Assembly: GCA_021773395.1 (NCBI GenBank) | Contig: JAJFKB010000020.1 | Location: 124,001-188,000, forward strand | DNA from: Gammaproteobacteria bacterium | GTDB lineage: Bacteria; Pseudomonadota; Gammaproteobacteria; Pseudomonadales; IMCC2047 | Direction of reading: 5' to 3' | DNA length: 64,000 nucleotides | In this document: in pieces, positions 62,498 to 64,000 of the stretch | How the letters are laid out: every line of letters starts with the position of its first letter | How positions within the stretch are numbered: position 1 is the first letter of the stretch | Translations under genes and position numbers: made by a program | The notes under the pieces: model-generated | Seen by the model: the letters and a program-made list of their open reading frames with translations, nothing else | What the model was told of the DNA's origin: nothing | Database searches by the model: none

Positions 62498-63010
62498 TTA
62501 GTGGCTATCGGTTTTTTCGAGTGATATGCGGACAGGCTGTTCTGCTGTCAGTTGAATCTCTTGATTGATACGCCATTTTCCGGCAGGTGGCAGAATGGAA
62601 AGATAGAAACGTCCAGCAGAATTGCCTGAGTAGCTGCTCTGATACAGATGCTGGTTAATCCGTTTTAGCTGGAAATGCACATCTTGCTGGGGATCAAAAG
62701 GGGAAGTTAGTTTTAGTTTTAACGAATCCGGGAGCAAGATATCACCGCTGAGATGAACCGATAGTAGCTGGTTCTTGCCGGAGAATAAAATACTAACAAC
62801 CAAATTGGCGTCCTTTGCAAGCTGATCCTGCAGCAATTGATGGTTTATGGACTGGCCTTCCTGGTAGTAACTCTCACTGACCAACAGAGTTTTGTTAGTA
62901 ACGGCTATCCAGATCGTAACGGCACTGCCCAGTACGGCAGTGAGTGGCAGCGCTATTATAAACCAGGGCCAGAATTGTCTGTACCAGGGTTCAAAGTCAG
63001 TATTAGTCAT
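62498..63010 (-). CDS. ccoH: cbb3 oxidase assembly protein CcoH (FixH)
   Basis: The 170-residue protein has a membrane anchor (WPWFIIALPLTAVLGSAVTIWIAV) and a periplasmic domain with the FixH-type stretch VSESYYQEGQSINHQLLQDQLA. It is required for stable assembly of the cbb3 oxidase. It lies 11 bases before ccoI and 16 bases after ccoG. Confidence 0.92.
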   Translation of the reverse strand: MTNTDFEPWYRQFWPWFIIALPLTAVLGSAVTIWIAVTNKTLLVSESYYQEGQSINHQLLQDQLAKDANLVVSILFSGKNQLLSVHLSGDILLPDSLKLKLTSPFDPQQDVHFQLKRINQHLYQSSYSGNSAGRFYLSILPPAGKWRINQEIQLTAEQPVRISLEKTDSH

Positions 63011-63026
63011 CTTTTTTTACTCAGTA

Positions 63027-64000
63027 TTAACGAATACGAGGCCCAAGAAATCGAGTCTCCTCGCTAACCGATACGCTTTGATCCTGCGCCCTCACCTCGA
63101 ATCGGATAGGTACATTGACATTAGGCAATAACGCGGGATCTATTTCAACACGAACCGGAATGGATAAAATTTCACCCGCAGCGACGTCAACCACACTATT
63201 ACCTTTTAACCGGAAATGCTCGAGCCCACCAATGCGAATCTGGTACGACATCTCGTTTTGACTCATATTAAGTACTTTGAGTGTGTAGGTGTTCTCTATA
63301 AGACCTTCGGAAGTTTCCCTGTATAATTGATTCCGGTCGCGGATAATATCCAGTTCCAGGGGTGTTCTGCTGCCGATAGTATAAGCAAACATTAGACTCA
63401 TAATAATCAGCGCAAAGCCGTAACCCAATAGCTTGGGGCGCATAATATTGCCGCTTTTATGTTCCAGCTTATGTTCTGTGGTGTAACGAATAAGGCCTCT
63501 GGGGTAGTCCATTTTATCCATAATGCCGTTGCAGGCATCAATACAGAGCGCACAATTGATGCATTCATACTGAAGACCATCCCGGATATCAATACCAGTT
63601 GGACAGACCTGAACGCAGAGCTGACAATCGATGCAATCACCCAGACCTGCCGTTTTGTAATCCTGCCCCTGTTTGCGCGACCCTCTGTTTTCACCTCGCT
63701 CCGGATCATAGGAGACAATCAATGTGTCTTGGTCAAACATGGCCGCCTGAAAGCGGGCGTAGGGGCACATGTACATGCACACCTGCTCGCGCAACCAGCC
63801 CGCATTGCCGTAGGTCGCTACGGTAAAAAATAGCGTCCAAAATGCTTCCCAAGGGCCCATATTGAACAATGCCAACTGACTAACCAATTCCTTTATTGGA
63901 GTGAAATAACCAACAAAAGTGATTGCCGTAATCAAAGACACACCGAGCCAGATTCCGTGTTTTAATGTCTTTTTAATAACTTTTTGAGTGGTCCAGGGCT
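63027..64000 (-). CDS. ccoG: Cytochrome c oxidase accessory protein CcoG, N-terminally cut by the window
   Basis: The frame stays open to the window end, so the start lies beyond it. Visible are membrane segments, GWLREQVCMYMCPYARFQAAMFDQDTLIVSYDPERGE, two ferredoxin-type sites CIDCQLCVQVCPTGIDI and CINCALCIDACNGIMDKM, and a C-terminal immunoglobulin-like domain. CcoG (FixG/RdxA) is thought to reduce copper for the cbb3 oxidase. The ccoNOPQ genes are expected just outside the window. Confidence 0.95.
   Translation of the reverse strand, partial: PWTTQKVIKKTLKHGIWLGVSLITAITFVGYFTPIKELVSQLALFNMGPWEAFWTLFFTVATYGNAGWLREQVCMYMCPYARFQAAMFDQDTLIVSYDPERGENRGSRKQGQDYKTAGLGDCIDCQLCVQVCPTGIDIRDGLQYECINCALCIDACNGIMDKMDYPRGLIRYTTEHKLEHKSGNIMRPKLLGYGFALIIMSLMFAYTIGSRTPLELDIIRDRNQLYRETSEGLIENTYTLKVLNMSQNEMSYQIRIGGLEHFRLKGNSVVDVAAGEILSIPVRVEIDPALLPNVNVPIRFEVRAQDQSVSVSEETRFLGPRIR

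Noticed and set aside
1-64000. CRISPR arrays, rRNA, tRNA and known riboswitches
   Set aside because: No regularly spaced repeats, rRNA segments, complete tRNA folds or recognisable riboswitch cores were seen on reading the intergenic regions by eye; a covariance-model search would be needed to exclude small or divergent RNAs.

Overview
The window is ordinary chromosomal DNA of a gammaproteobacterium with moderate GC content. The gene content and order point to the Pseudomonadales/Cellvibrionales side of the class: the gacA-uvrC-pgsA trio, the long FabY ketosynthase, purN-purM divergent from a DUF2066 gene and hda, dcd near apbC and metG, rnfABCDGE-nth, and ttcA-fnr next to ccoGHIS. A marine Spongiibacteraceae-like bacterium would fit, but that is inference; no rRNA or tRNA is present to settle it.

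Layout. Bases 1-6616 hold a catabolic operon: a 2-oxoacid dehydrogenase complex (E1 alpha, cut by the window edge, then E1 beta, E2 and E3), a crotonase-fold protein resembling 6-oxocamphor hydrolase (beta-diketone C-C hydrolase), and an aldehyde dehydrogenase. This suggests ring cleavage of an alicyclic diketone followed by oxidation of the acids. Bases 6718-8700 hold a secreted protein of unknown function and then a 1.4 kb scarred region with two copies of a repeat, a REP-like hairpin, a perfect 20-bp palindrome and the 3-prime end of a dead tyrosine-recombinase gene.

Bases 10211-15870 are the most interesting part. A perfect FNR/Anr box (TTGATCTAGATCAA) precedes a compact five-gene operon encoding divergent TrpC-, TrpF-, RibD-reductase- and TrpD-like proteins and a cytoplasmic molybdopterin oxidoreductase. 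No trpA, trpB, trpE or trpG is present. The TrpD- and TrpF-like proteins have lost the residues that contact anthranilate but keep the catalytic ones. I read this as an oxygen-regulated pathway that phosphoribosylates, rearranges and reduces an aromatic substrate other than anthranilate, with the Mo/W enzyme acting on the precursor or product. I know of no described pathway with this gene set.

Bases 16024-31000 carry a PAS-GGDEF-EAL protein, a DUF502 membrane protein, a fatty-acid or acyl-CoA degradation set (metallo-hydrolase, MarR regulator, acyl-CoA dehydrogenase, thiolase), an Nramp-like transporter without the Nramp metal-binding motifs, a second aldehyde dehydrogenase, a tandem Usp protein, a CBS protein, and gacA-uvrC-pgsA. 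Bases 32000-37440 include a GlxA-type regulator, fabY, a DUF3806 protein, a second perfect FNR box ahead of a lytic-transglycosylase-like lipoprotein, and yheU. Bases 37484-64000 are mostly conserved housekeeping: mnmC, nth, the Rnf electron-transport complex, metG, apbC, a K+ channel, dcd, purNM, a PgsA-like enzyme, hda, ttcA, the fnr/anr regulator itself, a 141-bp MITE-like element, and the cbb3 oxidase assembly genes ccoS, ccoI, ccoH and ccoG (the last cut by the window end). The presence of fnr, cco assembly genes, Rnf and two FNR boxes indicates an organism that adjusts its metabolism to low oxygen.
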